Shown piece after piece: positions 6,093-6,451 of a DNA stretch of 6,451 nt. The stretch covers positions 1-6,451 of the forward strand of contig JAGPIU010000061.1 of assembly GCA_018054805.1 (NCBI GenBank), read 5' to 3'. The notes under the pieces were generated by a model that ran no database searches, was not told the origin of the DNA, and was given only the letters and a program-made list of their open reading frames with translations. The position numbers and the translations under genes were made by a program. This DNA comes from Paludibacter sp. (GTDB lineage Bacteria; Bacteroidota; Bacteroidia; Bacteroidales; Paludibacteraceae). Position 1 is the first letter of the stretch, and each line of letters starts with the position of its first letter.

Positions 6093-6112
6093 GGACAGGT
6101 CGTGACCTGTCC
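6093..6112 (+). repeat. REP palindrome, copy 2
   Basis: Identical over all 20 bases to the REP at 5948-5967 and in the same orientation, as judged by the GT loop. Copy starts are 145 bp apart. Outer flanks differ (CCCATCGG here, GGTTAATT after copy 1), which sets the repeat boundary at the palindrome itself. The AmpG-like gene starts 27 bp downstream. Confidence 0.9.
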
Positions 6113-6139
6113 CATCGGATACGCAATTGAAAACACAAC

Positions 6140-6451
6140 ATGAATAAAAACAACACTTCTCCGTGGGCATGGATTCCCACTTTGTATTTTGCGCAGGGAT
6201 TGCCTTATGTGGTGGCTATGACCGTGTCGGTAATTATGTACAAACGCATGGGCATTTCGAATACCGATATTGCCCTTTACACCAGCTGGTTATATTTACC
6301 CTGGGTAATAAAACCGTTTTGGAGCCCGTTTGTGGATTTACTGAAAACTAAACGTTGGTGGGTTGTAAGTATGCAATTGTTGATTGGAGCCGGTCTGGCA
6401 GGTGTCGCTTTTTTGATTCCCATGCCCTTTTTCTTTCAGGCCACATTAGCT
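6140..6451 (+). CDS. AmpG-like MFS permease, N-terminal 104 codons (runs off the window)
   Basis: The frame is open from ATG 6140 to the last base, giving 104 residues. It begins MNKNNTSPWAWIPTLYFAQG and continues PYVVAMTVSVIMYKRMGIS, an N-terminal transmembrane helix (about 14-32) of the type seen in AmpG-like major facilitator permeases. A second helix follows (ALYTSWLYLPWVIKPFWSPF, about 42-61), then the short basic loop LLKTKRWW and a third helix (about 72-92). The PW..KP.W.P pattern after helix 2 is characteristic of the AmpG-like group as I know it. AmpG carries GlcNAc-anhydroMurNAc peptides from periplasm to cytoplasm for wall recycling. Position behind a SpoIID-domain gene supports that substrate, but a related sugar cannot be excluded. 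The leader AAAACACAAC before the ATG is A-rich. The REP block lies immediately upstream. Confidence 0.82.
   Translation, partial: MNKNNTSPWAWIPTLYFAQGLPYVVAMTVSVIMYKRMGISNTDIALYTSWLYLPWVIKPFWSPFVDLLKTKRWWVVSMQLLIGAGLAGVAFLIPMPFFFQATLA

Larger units (their letters stand above)
5948..6112 (+). mobile_element. REP doublet (BIME-like unit) next to its transposase gene
   Basis: Two identical REPs bracket 125 bp made almost wholly of interlocking AT-rich palindromes, directly after a RAYT gene. This resembles the bacterial interspersed mosaic elements seen near RAYTs, except that the REPs are direct rather than inverted. The element is non-coding. It lies between the SpoIID gene with its adjoining transposase gene and the AmpG-like gene, so it probably affects how much operon transcript reaches ampG. 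Confidence 0.7.

Noticed and set aside
6163..6351. 62-codon + strand frame at the window end
   Set aside because: It is an out-of-frame shadow of the AmpG-like gene, whose frame from 6140 gives clear transmembrane helices.

Overview
The window looks like Bacteroidota (Bacteroidetes) chromosome, most likely Bacteroidales. The evidence is the protein families, the A-rich leaders without a strong Shine-Dalgarno in front of the start codons, and the types of small palindromic repeat. No taxon below that level can be named from the sequence. All genes lie on the + strand.

Backbone: four genes appear to form one conserved group. They are a family 2 glycosyltransferase (1-1272, 5' end probably outside the window), a DUF4922-type protein with a HIT/GalT-like His-x-His-x-Gln motif (3108-4004), a SpoIID/LytB-domain protein (4038-5447) and the first 104 codons of an AmpG-like MFS permease (6140 to the window end). 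AmpG imports anhydro-muropeptides and SpoIID-family enzymes act on peptidoglycan glycan. The most economical reading is therefore a cell-wall recycling or salvage operon whose soluble members work in the cytoplasm; this is inference.

Interruptions: three kinds of accessory DNA break up this group. (1) Between the glycosyltransferase and the DUF4922 gene lie a cluster of four small stem-loops (1284-1410), a 38-codon relic of a second DUF4922 5' end (1431-1547), and a visibly AT-rich gene for a secreted, probably outer-membrane beta-barrel protein (1677-3104). The relic and the intact gene share 60 of 63 bases, and all three differences fall at third codon positions. (2) Four GC-rich mini-palindromes of one structural type lie inside the reading frames of the DUF4922 gene (one) and the SpoIID gene (three) without breaking them. 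(3) Between the SpoIID gene and ampG sits an intact REP-associated tyrosine (Y1/HUH) transposase gene (5460-5960). Its stop codon lies inside a 20-bp REP palindrome; a second identical REP follows 145 bp downstream, and between them are long AT-rich palindromes that can fold in mutually exclusive ways.

Stretches without a gene: 1273-1676 (about 400 bp) holds the stem-loop cluster, the gene relic and the likely promoter region of the beta-barrel gene. 5961-6139 holds the REP and palindrome block and the ampG leader. No tRNA, rRNA, CRISPR array or recognised riboswitch was seen.
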